A stretch of 64,000 nucleotides of DNA from Acanthochromis polyacanthus. Its lineage: Eukaryota > Chordata > Actinopteri > Pomacentridae. The notes beneath the pieces are model-generated. The model did not search any database, was not told the origin of the DNA, and saw only the letters and a list, made by a program, of their open reading frames with translations. The stretch covers positions 37,542,215-37,606,214 of the forward strand of contig NC_067122.1 of NCBI RefSeq assembly GCF_021347895.1. The letters are read 5' to 3'. Positions within the stretch are counted from its first letter, which is position 1; each line of letters starts with the position of its first letter. Of the stretch, positions 34,510 to 47,820 are shown in pieces. Position numbers and translations under genes: made by a program.

Positions 34510-37500
34510 ATTCCAGTCAATATGAAACTGAGTCCATGTACATGAGCCACTTACTCCAGCGTGGCTCCTTTTTTTTTTATATCACTTTCAATATGCTCCT
34601 CTTGTTATCTATTATCCAAAAAAACAATTGTGCTGTAAAACACAAAACAATAGCAACAAAAATAAATCAGTAAATCAAAAAGATTGGGGCGTTGATTGCT
34701 TAGGTGAACACCAAAAGATTTTATTTTTTAGTGGTTTGCCCTCCAAAACCAGTAAGAACCACAAACTGACACAGCGGCGTTGCAGCCAGCCCACACAGTA
34801 GCCAAAATAGATTTTTTTAAAAATGGTCTGACATCAAAGTGGATGTAAAAAAAACCCACGTCATTGCACATCAGCAGTGTCGCTGCCACAGGTGAAGGCG
34901 AAGGAACGCTGGAGCTGATGCCACACCAAGAAATGGTCGCTGCAGTTGCTGGAGAAACAATCCTATTTGACATCCTGACACTGTGTGAGGGTGACTGAGA
35001 CGTGTGGTGTTTCTTCTGGGGAACATATGAAACACAACATGTCGGCTGAATTTATAGACCAGTGTCACACGTCTGAATCCACCTTAAGCACAATAAGCAG
35101 AATGGACACACTGATGTACTGTGATTTATTGTCACAGATTGTAATGCCGTTGTTGCTGTAAAATAAGTTCATATTATAACTAAGCTGCATGTTTTATATG
35201 ATTTTTGATTAAAACTAACGGAATTTCTCAAAACTGATGTAAGAAAGTCCTCCAGGTTGCAAGAGTCACAAAGTCCATGCAAGAAGGATGGAGGCATAAC
35301 GGTCAATTCATGCTTTCCAGGTCTGCAAAAGTAAGCGTGATGTTAACTCCGTCATCCATCTAAATCTGCGAATGACCGTTTGCACTACAAGTATGCTGAC
35401 TGCGAATGTCACAGGAAAACAAGTAGTGCCTAAAACAAAAGTTTCATTTGAGAAGATTCTTGGCCATCAATACTGTTGATTTATCATTAACAAACTGCCA
35501 GACTTTAATTGGTATATGCTTTACACTAATGGAGCACCAATACAGCACACAATTTCTGGAGAACTTCGACCCTCCTACTATATCCACCCACTGTGCTAGG
35601 TACATCTCAGGTATAATCACAGACACAGTGGTCCAGCCCAGTCTGTAAGTAGATGCTATCCTGAAAAAAACTGCCTTGTGTGTGTGTTTTTTTTTTCTTT
35701 TTGTCTATTTATGTGTTGAATACAAGCAGCAAAGTGACCATCTTGGCAAACCAGAGCAGTGTTATTGTAGCATGAACAGAGCCTGCACACACGGACACAG
35801 GAAGCATCAGTGGGTCCTACATCAGTACAGCACTTTAACCGAGGACACAGAGATAATTATGTGCCATGTAGGATCTTTATTCTTAGATCTAGCTTTTGTT
35901 TGCACTTGTTGTTTACTTTTGGTTGTCATTTTTTCTTCAGTTAAGTTTCTGCATTGAAGCTACTTGGTTAGAACGATATAATGGTTTAGGTTAAAAATAC
36001 ATGTTTGAAGCTTTTCCTCCATTTTCTGGGTTACCAGGGTCACAAATTCCACTCCATTCAATATATAATTGGTTGACTGATAATGAGCAACAGCAAAGCA
36101 AATAAATAAATGGCAAAAAAGACTAGAGACTTGATTATAGCTACTACTTTCCACAGACTTAAATGCTATAAGCGTTTTCTTGTATAAGTCATTTTGTAAT
36201 AGATAAAAAAGGTTTGATTGTGTTCAGTATGACTTGAACAATCAAAGGTAGTCTAGGCTAAATGCACAGATGTTATTTAATTCTCTATTCACCAGCCACC
36301 CACTTAACCCTGTATGCATAACTTCACAAATTTATATAATGTTAACACAGATGCTGAAAACCTAAAATCCACTGAATAAAGGCAACATTTTCTTCTGCCT
36401 CGTGTTATCACAGACTGAGGCAGCTAAAAACTGTGCAGATATGTATGTATAGTTGGCATCATTGTAAACTGTGGCAACAGCAAGTCTCCACTATTGCTTT
36501 TTAGAAACTCTTCAGCTTAAGTCCTATTTTGAAAGCTGTCACAGTTGTCTTTACCACAGAAGAGAAATCTGAACAGCTCTTTACTCACTCTGTCCTGGCA
36601 TTTTAATCATCCCTCTTTGAGCCTTCCTGCTTTGTGTTCTTTTCATTTCTTCTGCTGTTACTTTCTTGCCAACCCTTTCAAATATGCATACAGAAAAGTG
36701 AAGAAATGAGCATAGAGTAAATTTTTCATCTTCCATTTCTTTCTGATTTCTCTGTCAACAAAACAACAAACTCGATGCTGAAAAAGCCCGCTCTGTGAGC
36801 TCCATCAGATTCAAAGGAGCAAAAAACAGTTTGCACGACAGTTTTTGGAAGGGCTCGCTTCTTCTTTCATGTGCTCCAAAAACTAAAGCAGGAGTGGTCC
36901 TTTCAAGGGAAAGCCCCATTTATTGCTTTTAAAATGGAGAATCAGAAATCACAAATGCCCCAATTGCCGGTGCAGGCTGGCGTTTGAATACCCCCCCGCA
37001 ACATTTGAAGCTGTTGTGCTGACGTTTGCTCATCCAATATTTATCTGAAGCATTTCTCAAACACCTGAGAGAAGAATAGGGAGTGAAATCACAACAGAGG
37101 AACATGCCACCTCTTGTGAACTGCTGAGTTTGACTTGTTTTGGAGGGAACGAGCAAACAAGAGTGTGCTCTGAAGCATTTCCAAGCTTTTTCCACTCTCA
37201 CTGTCTTGCTGATTTCTGTGCAGGGCTGCAGCTTTTATATGCGGCACAGTTTTGTGACGGCCATTTTATGCCCTTTCTTAAAATTTATTTGGTTTGATTA
37301 AGGATGCAAGAGCAGCACACACACACTTAGATGCAATCCAAGCTAATGCACATGCACATTATGTGTTGAGCTACACAAATCGGAGGCTAACTCAGCAGTC
37401 AATATTCTTCTTCAGAGCGTTAAAAGACGATCGATAAAGAAATGAAGGCAAAGGGCTGCTCAAGCAGAACTTCAAGGGGAATGCCACATAATTCCAGCTC

Positions 37501-38750
37501 TCTAATATGTTTTTCCGGTGCCTTAGAACAACTCAATTACTGGTTAAGCACAAAGCCACTCAGGGTTGCCCTTATGAGCTAAGAAAAACACTCTCAAGAG
37601 AAGTCCCAGTTGCGGTTTCACTTCTCAGGAGCAGCAGCGGAGGCACCGAGCCAACCAACCATCAAAAATCCAAATCTCCACCCAGCCACAGGAAGAACAC
37701 AGCAGCCATGTCCCAAATCCTAAATACATACTGATTCTGAGCAGGTCTGGAGAATGTAGCACACTCACACTGGAAAAGTGACAAAATTAGGTGTATAATC
37801 CATCTTAAAATAGCTCGAAGCTGCTGCTAATGAACCCTATAATCAAGCATCCATTTCGTTGGACGAGTCTTTGAAAAATGTACTGCATTTTTGTACATTT
37901 ATTTATAGAAAACTGTGATAAAATAGGCTGTACTTTTCCAAATAATGAAGAAAGGATCAGTGTGTTAAAGGCCATCTCCATTTAGCACTTATAATTTGCT
38001 TCTTAAATATTCTATGTAGCAGCTGATCTCTGATCAATTATAGCATTTTTAAGGAATTAGGTCTACTTTTTTTTTTCCACTAAAAAGATGCAGAATGGGC
38101 AGCAGCACAATTTTGCATGATATTTCTTACTTTTTTTACTACTTGCTCAGGCTGTGGTAGACTTGTTTGGATATAACCCAAGAAGAAAGACTAGGGGCAA
38201 ACAGTGCAAAATAAATTTGGCACAACTCACAATAAAAGTAATTGAAGGTGACCCAAGTGCGTATATCAATATTCTTATCAATTCAGAACTTGTGTCACAT
38301 GGATGAAAATGATAATCAAATTTGAAACCAGTGTGAGTTTGGTGGCAAAAAATATATTTATTTTGTAGTTTCACTTGCCAAAACCCAAATTCCACTGCTG
38401 ATATTCTGCATGTATGCTGCTGTCAGAAAATCCTGTGAAAACACCAAAGCCAACAGTGTGTTAGTCCATTTCTAAACAACCTCTGCCTGCCCAAGAATGC
38501 TCTCAGCCTCAAGCCAACTGGATCCTACTGAATATGTAAATCTTTTCAAATGGGTCAAGAACTTGTACATTCATTTTAATTCAAGGCTAAGTAATCTACT
38601 AAAATAGCTGGGCACTGTGGTGTATTTCTTGGAGACAATTCTGGGCCCCAGAATTAGTCAGATGGTGAGAATTTCAGCCAGCAGGATGGGGAATGTTGGA
38701 TTCATTCAAAAATAAATCGTAGTACCTACTTTCATCTTAAAGGATGAGCA
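34510..38750. other. Non-genic, largely repeat-free sequence
   Basis: No gene or complete element was recognised in this 4.2 kb. A GGTCAATTCATGCTTTCC string at about 35301 resembles a Harbinger-type end, but no partner end is visible. Confidence 0.4.
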
Positions 38751-39059
38751 TGTCATCTGGTGATTTTAATACTCTTGGACGATAGTGGAGTTCTATAGCA
38801 CAGAAGAATGAGATATATTATGTTCTGAATACTTGTTCAGCTCATTGCTATTTTTGGTCTTTCACCAGAAGCATCCTTACAGAACTGATCTGGTGAAAAT
38901 TTGTTAAAACTGGATGTGAATGGTGTTTTCCTATGCTTCCTCAAACTTTCAGTTTTATACGTCACAAACCTAGGGAACCAATCCTATCTACATGCACAGT
39001 GGAGCTTTCCATAATTTTATTCCTCTTGAGAGCTGGTTTCTGGTTTATAATGTATGACT

Positions 39060-39270
39060 GAATGAATCCAGTATTCTAACTTTGCATTTTGATTAGTTTT
39101 ACAGAGTTTTAACAGAGCTGTAGGTTAGCTACTGAGTTCAAGCAGCTGTGAGTATAAGACAGCGAAAGAAGCAATGGTGTAGAGTAACATGTAAAAAATA
39201 TTTTCATGGGAAACACATCTAAATATTTAATTTTGATACACAGATATGAGTTTTAACAGGTTAAATTGGC
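39060..39270. repeat. Copy of the three-copy diverged repeat
   Basis: TTACAGAGTTTTAACAGAGC, AGCTGTAGGTTAGCTACTGA, ATGGTGTAGAGTAACATG, TATTTTCATGGGAAAC and TTGATACACAGATATGAGTT align in order with the copy at 57130-57420. It may start further upstream (about 38770). Confidence 0.55.
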
Positions 39271-39295
39271 ATCCATCCTGCTGAAGCGGCAGATA

Positions 39296-39735
39296 CAGTT
39301 GTGAACAAATGTTTGCATACACTTGTAAAGATTATGTATGTCATGGCAGTCTTGAGTTTGCAGTGACTCCTGTAACGCTCCCCAATTTTCTGACCCAATC
39401 TAGAACCTGTGGACTGTACTGAAGAAACTGAAATTGACTGTGTCAGAAAGCCAACAAATTCTGTTAAAAAGAGTGATTAAAGACACAACCCAAAGCTTGT
39501 GGATGGCTACCAAAAGTATGTAATTGAGGTGAAAATAGTCAAAATATTTAACCAAATATTAGGATTGCTGCATGTGGATTTTTTTTACCAGCAAATTCCG
39601 ACATATTTTCATTTTTTGTGACAAAGACGTGTTTCAAAGATGCCAGCGTGAAAAGTTAAAAGTTGTAGGAGTCACTGGAAACTCAAGACAGCATGATGAT
39701 ACATGGTCTTTACAAGTGTATTTGAACTTTTAACA
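39296..39735 (+). mobile_element. Internally deleted Tc1-like element
   Basis: After a TA, the left arm (CATACACTTGTAAAGATTAT to CTTGAGTTTGCAGTGACTCC) matches the complement of the right arm at 39669-39720 over about 70 bases. A short piece of transposase C-terminus remains between the arms (DGYQKYVIEVKIVKIFNQI). The extreme right tip is eroded. Confidence 0.65.
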
Positions 39736-41589
39736 AAATGATTATACAAACTCATTTGGAAATTAGTTACAAATTATCTATTAAGTTGTTAATTTTTGAC
39801 GTCTTGTTGCTATTTTCCCATGATGCAAAGCAAGAAAGAACAGGGGTCACTCATAGTTTCAAAATATTCAAACACATTGTGAAACATTGGTGATACAAGT
39901 CTAAGACGATCCTCTGTGCTGACAGCATATGATAAATAGCACATACTGTGTGAGACTGAGATGTAGTGAGTGTAGAAGCTCTCCGCCCACCCTGAACACC
40001 CACTGCAATGACTTATGACAGCAGAAGACTGTGCTAACTGAATAGCAAGTGTGTGTTATTGTGTCAGGAATAATAATAAACTCTAAACAGTAAGTGAATG
40101 ATTTATTTTTCCCAACAACAAATATGGACTTTGAAAAAGAGCCCACAGCCTGTTAAACGAGGTCACCTGCATTGCATTGTATGTACTCGTGCATGTCTAC
40201 ATTTTCCTTTATGTACCACCACGGTCCACCAGCCCTCTCACCCAAAACCCCCAGTTATGGCATGAATATACAAATCAACTGCTATCCAGTCCAAGCTGGG
40301 CGTTTAGCAGGTGTTTTATCCCAGCTCCCTGCATGACTCCAGCAGTCAGATTTGATAAAGCTGAACATTTACCCCTGTCTCCCCCAGCCACGAACAACAG
40401 GGGAGATTTGTCTCCTCCCTTTATCTGTAACATCACGTCAATGTACAGCCTCCTAGTGACTGAACTGAAAAAGATGGTGGAGACGACTATATGGGAGAAC
40501 CCATGGGGATTTTCCAGGGATCAGGGTACATTGTCATGACAGATGGAGCCAAAAAAGACCAGCTTCAGCTCATGGTGCCAATCCTGAGGTATTAGAATTG
40601 TGTCTCCTGAAGGCTGAGGGGAAATTCACATTTGGTTCAACTGGGATTGGAGGCCAGCTAGGTTTCCTGAATTAAATTCTGCCAGCTCTGCACACACATT
40701 TACACACAAACACACACACTTGGGTAATGCCAAAGAGACACAAATTCAGAAATGCACACATGAGCCTTCTGTGTCAGGTTCAGATTATTATGTTGTGTGG
40801 CTCCAGGTAAAAAGTGACTTTTTGGCCGACGATGAGAGAAAAAGACACAGAGCAACTGACAGAGGAAAACGAGAGACAGAGGATGGGGTGAGAGAGACTC
40901 CATTTCAGCTAAAGGGCAGAATATCATCACCACACAAAACAATTTGCACATCCAGGGGTAGACACAACATCAGGATATCATGTTTCTCATGCTACGTTTT
41001 AGCCATTTTACTGCACAAAATATGTAAACTGTAAACTGTCCAATTTACTAGCTTATTTCTCCTGCATTTGAGAGCAAGTGATGGGAAGTATTTGCAGAAG
41101 AGGAGGGATGAAGGACAAGTTTGTCTTTTTATACTTATATACCTGTAGCGATTGTGTACTTTGCTTCCCAAAACTCAAAACATGTGCATCAAAGCTTCTT
41201 GAATAAACACATAATGATTTCTAATGTACAGTCTACCCAAGGCATAAGTTGCTGAAGTATTGTGACAGATGAGGTACCACTTAAGCCAGCTGGTAACATG
41301 ACAAATTTAGTCAGTCATAGGTCGAACTGTCTTAATATTTTCTTTGTGCTGTCATTTACTTCACACTGGCATTTTGTTCTCAGGATTGTTCATCATGTCA
41401 TTCAATTAAGGATTAAAAGAACAAATCAATCTCAGACACATTATTTCAGTTTGAGAATAACAAGAGCAACACACTGAATTCAGAGTTATTTTCTGTGCTC
41501 ATTGGCTTCTCAGAGTTTTCTCTTTAACAATGTCATGAAGCAATAAATAGACAAATAACTGAAAAATCAGAGAACATATAGGGAAGAGA
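39736..41589. other. Non-genic sequence
   Basis: The 120-codon plus ORF at 40177-40539 has no domain or conserved motif. A purine-rich tract lies at 40825-40900. Confidence 0.35.
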
Positions 41590-41735
41590 CAACCACTCAC
41601 ACGCACGGCCAAGTCATAAACACCAATAACATCCTTACATGTCGCACAGAGAGAACATGCAAACCCTACAAAAGAAGTCACAAATGGACCAGTAGGTTCA
41701 AACCAACAGAGCTAACCACTGAACCCACATGCAAA
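41590..41735 (-). mobile_element. Degraded tRNA-headed SINE fragment
   Basis: GAGACAACCACTCACACGCA, AGAGAGAACATGCAAACCCT, AGGTTCAAACC and GAGCTAACCACTGAACCCAC follow the order of the main SINE family, much diverged. Confidence 0.55.
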
Positions 41736-42160
41736 AAACCTTTAACATTCAAGAACCAATATTACAAAAACTCTTATCTTCAAAAGGAAGATGAAAGCAA
41801 ATGTGCTGTTTTGTTGTACGTATCTGCGATGCACCATCACAGCTACACAAAGACCACAAAGTAGTTCTCAGTGTCACAAGCATGTTAGCATCAACAGTGG
41901 TACATGCCACATGAAGTGGTTAAACTACGGAAAAAAGACCTTAAGAATGGCTTTTGTGCATCCAGACTATTTCAAATTTATCCCTGCACTTGCTTGGGTG
42001 CCCAGCTGCCAAGCTTGAAGTAGACTTTGTGTGTAACTGTCGAAATATGTAAAGGAGAGACAATCAACTTGCAGTTATTGTTCACCTGTTAGAAATCTAG
42101 TTTGCCTCAAGTTTCCAGCAGAACATTGCTGACTAAGTAACATTGTGGTAGTGGGAAAAT

Positions 42161-42410
42161 GGAATCAGAACTTAGTCAAAGTGCCAGAAGTCTGCTTGTT
42201 AGTTTGAGCAAAGAGGTGCTTGCTCAGAGTCAGATCATGGTTGAACTGAATATTCCTCACGGGGCAGTGCATGGAGCACTAAAAAAACTTAGCAGAAACT
42301 AGATCAGTTGTATCCTGAGCCCAACTTGGCACACCATCGGAAGATCAATACAGGTTTGTTCAATGAGAGAAACCAAGATCACTTCAACACAGACAGAATG
42401 TGCAAAATAA
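42161..42410 (+). pseudogene. Tc1-like transposase N-terminal HTH fragment
   Basis: The frame begins MESELSQSARSLLVSLSKEV, continues LAQSQIMVELNIPHGAVHGA and then LKKLSRN before a stop. This is the first helix-turn-helix of a Tc1-type transposase, which binds the transposon ends. Beyond the stop, fragments (IQVCSMRETKITSTQ) show the second HTH region in other frames. The catalytic part is absent. Confidence 0.7.
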
Positions 42411-42444
42411 AGAATATACAACACTCCTAGAAACAAAAGAGCCT

Positions 42445-42545
42445 CAAGGAACCTTTTGAGGTTCCTCACTATTGCCATTCTGGAGAAACCACTGAGCTCA
42501 AAATGGCTCCTTGAGGAACCCCTGCAGCAGAGGTTCATTGAGAGG
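42445..42545. repeat. GGTTCCTC/GAGGAACC palindrome-rich repeat, left part
   Basis: It contains AAGGAACCTTTTGAGGTTCC and TCCTTGAGGAACCCC self-complementary words. Similar words reappear at 45628-45735, so one element may have been split by what lies between. Confidence 0.5.
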
Positions 42546-42592
42546 ATGACTGATTTTGGAGTCTTGCTGTTTACTGCCATTGTTGTTATTGT

Positions 42593-42595
<3 letters not shown>

Positions 42596-42631
<36 letters not shown>

Positions 42632-42850
42632 CCGTTTAGGAAATTATATATTGAATGAAAGTCAATATATATATAATGAAAGTCGATATATATATAATGA
42701 AACTTGATATATATATATAATGAAAGTCGATATATATATATATATATATAATGTTCAGATTTTCATTCAATATATTCCGATTTTCATTCAATATATATCG
42801 ACTTTCATTCAATATATATTTGTACTTTCATTCAATATATATCAACTTTC

Positions 42851-42885
<35 letters not shown>
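42596..42885. repeat. AT-rich inverted minisatellite able to form a long hairpin
   Basis: A (TA)n run (42596-42625) is followed by four units of the form AATGAAAGTCGATATATATA and then, after 42750, about five units in the opposite sense (TATATATCGACTTTCATT). It ends in a second (TA)n run at about 42855-42882. The two sets are complementary, so the single strand can fold. Confidence 0.85.
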
Positions 42886-43480
42886 AATCTTTTTTTGCTA
42901 CCGAGCCCCGGAAGGGACATGTCCGTATGGCGAAGCGACAATGAAGGACACTCACCCGGACGAGAATTTAATTGAGTTTTATTTTGAAATCGGCCTGAAA
43001 TACACAGACATTCAAGCAGTGCGATGCGCTAAGAGTCTGCCATGCAGACCAGCGATCCTGATAATGGTAAATTTTATTTCTTCAACATCCTGCTGTTATC
43101 CTACTATGAATACGCTAGCTACAACAGTCCCACATCAGTATTATGAACGTTCCGCCAGCTAACGCGGTCCGGACACCGGATCACTGATTAGAGGTTGGCG
43201 TTGAACTATTGTTTGCTAGCCAGTTAGCCGCTGGTAAGCTAACAAGCTATGAAACAACTCCTTATAAAACCGGAGGAAAGCAGCAGCAATATTTCAGTCC
43301 AAGACCTGTATTCAGAACCTCCCACGCTGTTACACAATGGACCATTAAACATATTACTGAACTATATGGTTATCATGGAAATTTTCCTTGAAGAACCAGT
43401 GAACTCTTTGCGAACACATTTTAATTTATGTGTTGATTATGTTTCGTATCAGTAATACAAGTCTAAAAAACTGATTCAAA
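42886..43480 (+). other. Unclassified TE-like segment with a short coding-like start
   Basis: The segment starts CTACCGAGCCCCGGAAGGGA, is richer in GC than its neighbours, and after an ATG at 42941 reads MKDTHPDENLIEFYFEIGLK and YTDIQAVRCAKS before losing resemblance. An E/D-x-L-I-x-x-Y-F-x-x-G-x-x-Y-x-x-I pattern is common at the N-terminus of some fish transposon integrase-like proteins. The assignment is uncertain and no catalytic part is present. Confidence 0.35.
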
Positions 43481-43793
43481 TGATCAAGTTAACACAATGA
43501 AGTAAAGAGTACTGGTAATCTGCAGCTATTTTCTTAATTTCAAGGCAAAATTCTGATGTGTGATTTTCTAGCTTTGCAGATGTGGAAATCCAATGCACTG
43601 ATTTCTTATACACAGATGCTTTTGGTGTTTTTTGTTGTAAAATAAAACAAGGCATTTATCACTGTTGGAAATTATTACAGGTATTATTTGTAACACTTTC
43701 TAACATTGTATGGACAAAGCAATAAATCAGTTAATGGATAAAATCATTTGTATTACAGATGCTATCAACAGCATGTCTTGTTCATTTTATTTA

Positions 43794-44008
43794 CACACGT
43801 GGACAAAATTGTTGGTACCCCTCAGTTAAAGAAGGAAAAACCCACAATTCTCACTGAAATCACTTGAAACTCACAAAAGTAACAATAAATAAAAATTTAT
43901 TGAAAATTAAATAATCAAAAACAGCCATTACTTTTGAATTGTTGATTAACATAATTATTTAAAAAAACAAATTAATGAAACAGGCCTGGACAAAAATGAT
44001 GGTACCTC
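43794..44008. repeat. Left terminal inverted repeat of the Tc1-like element
   Basis: The outer site is at 43801-43819 and the inner site at 43988-44006. It matches the complement of 45214-45427 with only a handful of differences. These sites would bind the transposase HTH domains. Confidence 0.93.
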
Positions 44009-44112
44009 TATAAAAGATTGAAAACTATTTGACCAGAGTGACATGATTAACTCAGGTGTGTCATTTAATTGACATCACAGGTGTTTCCAAACTCATAATC
44101 AGTCAGTCTGCC

Positions 44113-44120
44113 TATTTAAA
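44113..44120 (+). promoter_or_regulatory. TATA-like box of the Tc1-like transposase
   Basis: TATTTAAA lies about 55 bases before the ATG at 44175, suiting a core promoter inside the element. No further promoter elements are evident. Confidence 0.35.
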
Positions 44121-44152
44121 GGGAGACAAGTAGTCACCCTGCTGTTGGGTGA

Positions 44153-45208
<1,056 letters not shown>

Positions 45209-45213
45209 GTTAT

Positions 45214-45420
45214 GCGTACCATCATTTTTGTCCAGCCCTATTTCATTAGTTTGTTTTTTTAAATAATTATGTTAATCAACAATTCAAAAGTAATGGCTGA
45301 TTTTGATTATTTAATTTTCAATAAATTTTTATTTATTGTTACTTTTGTGAGTTTCAAGTGATTTCAGTGAGAATTGTGGGTTTTTCCTTCTTTAACTGAG
45401 GGGTACCAACAATTTTGTCC

Positions 45421-45427
<7 letters not shown>
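45214..45427. repeat. Right terminal inverted repeat of the Tc1-like element
   Basis: The inner site is at 45216-45233 and the outer site at about 45402-45420. It is the inverted partner of 43794-44008. Confidence 0.93.

Positions 45428-45482
<55 letters not shown>
45428..45482. repeat. (TA)n microsatellite
   Basis: A run of about 27 TA units directly abuts the Tc1-like element; its first TA is the target duplication. Confidence 0.95.
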
Positions 45483-45485
<3 letters not shown>

Positions 45486-45489
45486 ACAC

Positions 45490-45612
45490 TAACAACTCCG
45501 CTATCAGTGTGTAAATGTGTGTGTGAATGGGTGAATGTGACATATCATGTAAAGCGCTTTGGGTACCTTGCAGGTATAGTAGAGCGCTATATAAATACAG
45601 ACCATTTACCAT
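45490..45612. repeat. Fragment of a dispersed fish repeat (GTGAATGGGTGAATGTGA ... AAAGCGCTTTG)
   Basis: The string ATGTAAAGCGCTTTGGGTAC followed by AGAGCGCTATATAAATACAG and CATTTACCATTTA is a common tail in fish genomes. I do not assign the family. Confidence 0.5.
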
Positions 45613-45627
45613 TTAACATTTACTAAG

Positions 45628-45735
45628 GTTCCTCAAGCAATCTCTTCTCTGAATTGAGCATTTACAGGTTCCTCCAGGAACCCCTCAAGCAAGCAGAGTT
45701 CCTTGAACATCCTCAGAGTTCCTCTTGCTTTCCTG
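45628..45735. repeat. GGTTCCTC-rich repeat, right part
   Basis: It contains GGTTCCTCCAGGAACCCCTC and several GTTCCT/AGGAAC words like those at 42445-42545. Confidence 0.45.
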
Positions 45736-47346
45736 ATTCCAAGTACACAGCACTAGATTACATCACATAAGGTGACTGTCAGTGTGCCCCTATTGCAGCA
45801 ACATTAATCTCTATTGTTTACAGTTTACAGTTTTCCGCTAACACAAACACATAATACACTGTAGGCGCTGCGTTTACTGCAGCGCATCATGAGCTTCAGG
45901 ACACTTCACTTGGCATGCGAAACAAATCAACCCCAAAGACACACACCAAGAGCTGCTACAACTCTGACAAGCCTCAAGACATTACTGCTAGCATGTTATG
46001 AACACATGACGAATAAACTGTGCTTACATATACAAAAACACAAGAGCTAAATGCACTCTTAAACGCACTAAACCCACATATGTCAAATCTAATGCTATTT
46101 GATCAAATGACATCCTCAAGTATTTCCTGGAGTCCAATGAATGTACTGAGGCCAGACACACAAACATGCACAAAAGGTCACATAGGAGCAGGCACGCAAG
46201 CATGTTCACACAATTAAGCGTGTATATGGCAGCATTCATACACACAAAGACACACGCACTCGCAGAGGTTAAGCGCTGACTGTAATGAGATGAGTAATCA
46301 GTTGTGTCAGATAGCTTGTCTGCCAGGAGGAGAGAAGAAGGGAGGAGTGTGTGCCAAGACTGTACACCTCCTCCTCCTCCTCCTCCTGCTGCTTTCCTTC
46401 TTTTTCCTCGTCTTACTTCTCTTCCTTGAGTATCTCTCACTCTTTCGGCCAAAGGAGAGGAAGAGAGTGGAACACTATTTCCCCCCAGGGCGACAGAGCA
46501 GAGAGGAGCTTCTGCCTGGATATCACGCCTCCTCTGCGCTCTCGCTTCCTCTCTCTGAGGTTACATCTGAGGAGCATATGGCCAATCGTCTTCTCATCTG
46601 GATGTAGAAGAGACAGATGAGGACGGAGAGATGAAGCGGGCTGAGTATGCATCTGATGGACGGCCGCATATACGAGGCATCCGTGTCCGAGCTTTGGGTT
46701 AATGCAATTTGCCAGGTTGAGCCAGACAAGCAGAAAATGTCCACAACATGATATTCTGGTTAAAAAAAAATAAAAATAAGTAAATACTGTCAGATGGTGC
46801 AACCCAACTGGAAGAAGGAGTTGAATAATCACAAGAAAAACCCAATAAACCTGTACAAGAGCTTCAGGCTAGCTCGTGCCATCTGGACTCTTCAATACCT
46901 GCTTCTTCGTCTCACATTTATTAAGTATGACTTAATTGCGAGCAGTTTTTTATTCCCAAAAAAATCTGGAAAAAAATGCTTCCAATTTTGTGGTACATAT
47001 CTGCACAGTGTTTTAGCATCTTTTAGCTAACTGTCTTGCTTTTTATGACGCTCCTCTGCACCAATTTGGGCTTTCTTTCACCACTACAATCAGTGTTGCC
47101 TCACAGCTTACAGCCGTCGGCTCCATTTAAACACTCTTAAATACTTGCTCCTACCTGCTGAGCACCAAAAGCAGAAGATGGTAGCAGCTAGCCGCTGAAA
47201 ATAGAGAAGCATTTAGCAGCTAAATAGCCACAGGAGTTGGTGGAGGTCAAAACACAGCAAAAAGAAGAGTGAGTATTGAACTTTCATTTACCAGTTGACC
47301 AGAAACACAAGTGGCACGGGAACATAGGTAACACTTTGCTAATATA
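45736..47346. other. Non-genic sequence with pyrimidine-rich and (CCT)n tracts
   Basis: A (CCT)n run spans 46367-46388 inside pyrimidine-rich sequence up to about 46560. The ORFs here (poly-Leu/Ser) follow from that composition. 47040-47340 resembles an undefined dispersed repeat. Confidence 0.4.
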
Positions 47347-47587
47347 TACTGACAGTCAATAGAAACTTTGAGGTAGAAATGTACGCAGAATTCTATTTGT
47401 AGGGGGTTGTAATTATTCATTGTGGATTTACTGATGATCTGGTGCCCTGGTAGTTGAGATAATGATGAGTTGTCATTTTGTCATGATTCATTGCACATGG
47501 GTTGGTCACTTTGCAAAAGTGAACCAAATACACACCAAGCAATACTCAGTGAGTATCTGCACAATTTGAGAATGGGCTTTGAAGGCC

Positions 47588-47596
47588 TATATAAAG
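47588..47596 (+). promoter_or_regulatory. TATA box of the HTH-only mini-element
   Basis: TATATAAAG lies 42 bases before the ATG at 47638, inside the transposon, so the promoter of the parent element seems to be kept. Confidence 0.55.
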
Positions 47597-47637
47597 GCCC
47601 AAAAAAGGCCACCATTGTTAGTCCAGTGAACAGCATC

Positions 47638-47820
47638 ATGCCACGTCTATCACATGAACAACGTCTCCGGGCACTGGGTATGGTGGAGGCCGGTTTGAGC
47701 TACAGTGATGTAGCCAGGCGTATGGGCTGTTCCCAACCCACAATCAGAAGCCTGGTCCAAAGCATGCGCCGATGGATTGCTGCCTGCATCGAAGCAAATG
47801 GAAGCCATACTCAGTATTGA
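47638..47820 (+). CDS. 60-residue HTH peptide from an internally deleted Tc1-type transposase
   Basis: From the ATG the frame reads MPRLSHEQRLRALGMVEAGL and SYSDVARRMGCSQPTIRSLV, a helix-turn-helix of the type that binds transposon ends, and then switches to QSMRRWIAACIEANGSHTQY. That last part is the usual extreme C-terminus of such transposases. The join is in frame and the peptide is complete with start and stop. No DDE residue remains. If translated it could bind the terminal repeats and compete with full-length transposase; this is inference. An upstream in-frame extension to 47470 exists but the ATG after the TATA box is the better start. Confidence 0.65.
   Translation: MPRLSHEQRLRALGMVEAGLSYSDVARRMGCSQPTIRSLVQSMRRWIAACIEANGSHTQY

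Noticed and set aside
35290..35420. A Harbinger-type element from the GGTCAATTCATGCTTTCC string
   Set aside because: No opposite end or target duplication was found, so only the resemblance remains.
40177..40539. 120-codon plus-strand ORF as a host exon
   Set aside because: No domain, no splice context and low-complexity stretches.
46024..46832. ORFs of 89-142 codons on both strands
   Set aside because: They follow from (CCT)n and pyrimidine-rich sequence and overlap one another.
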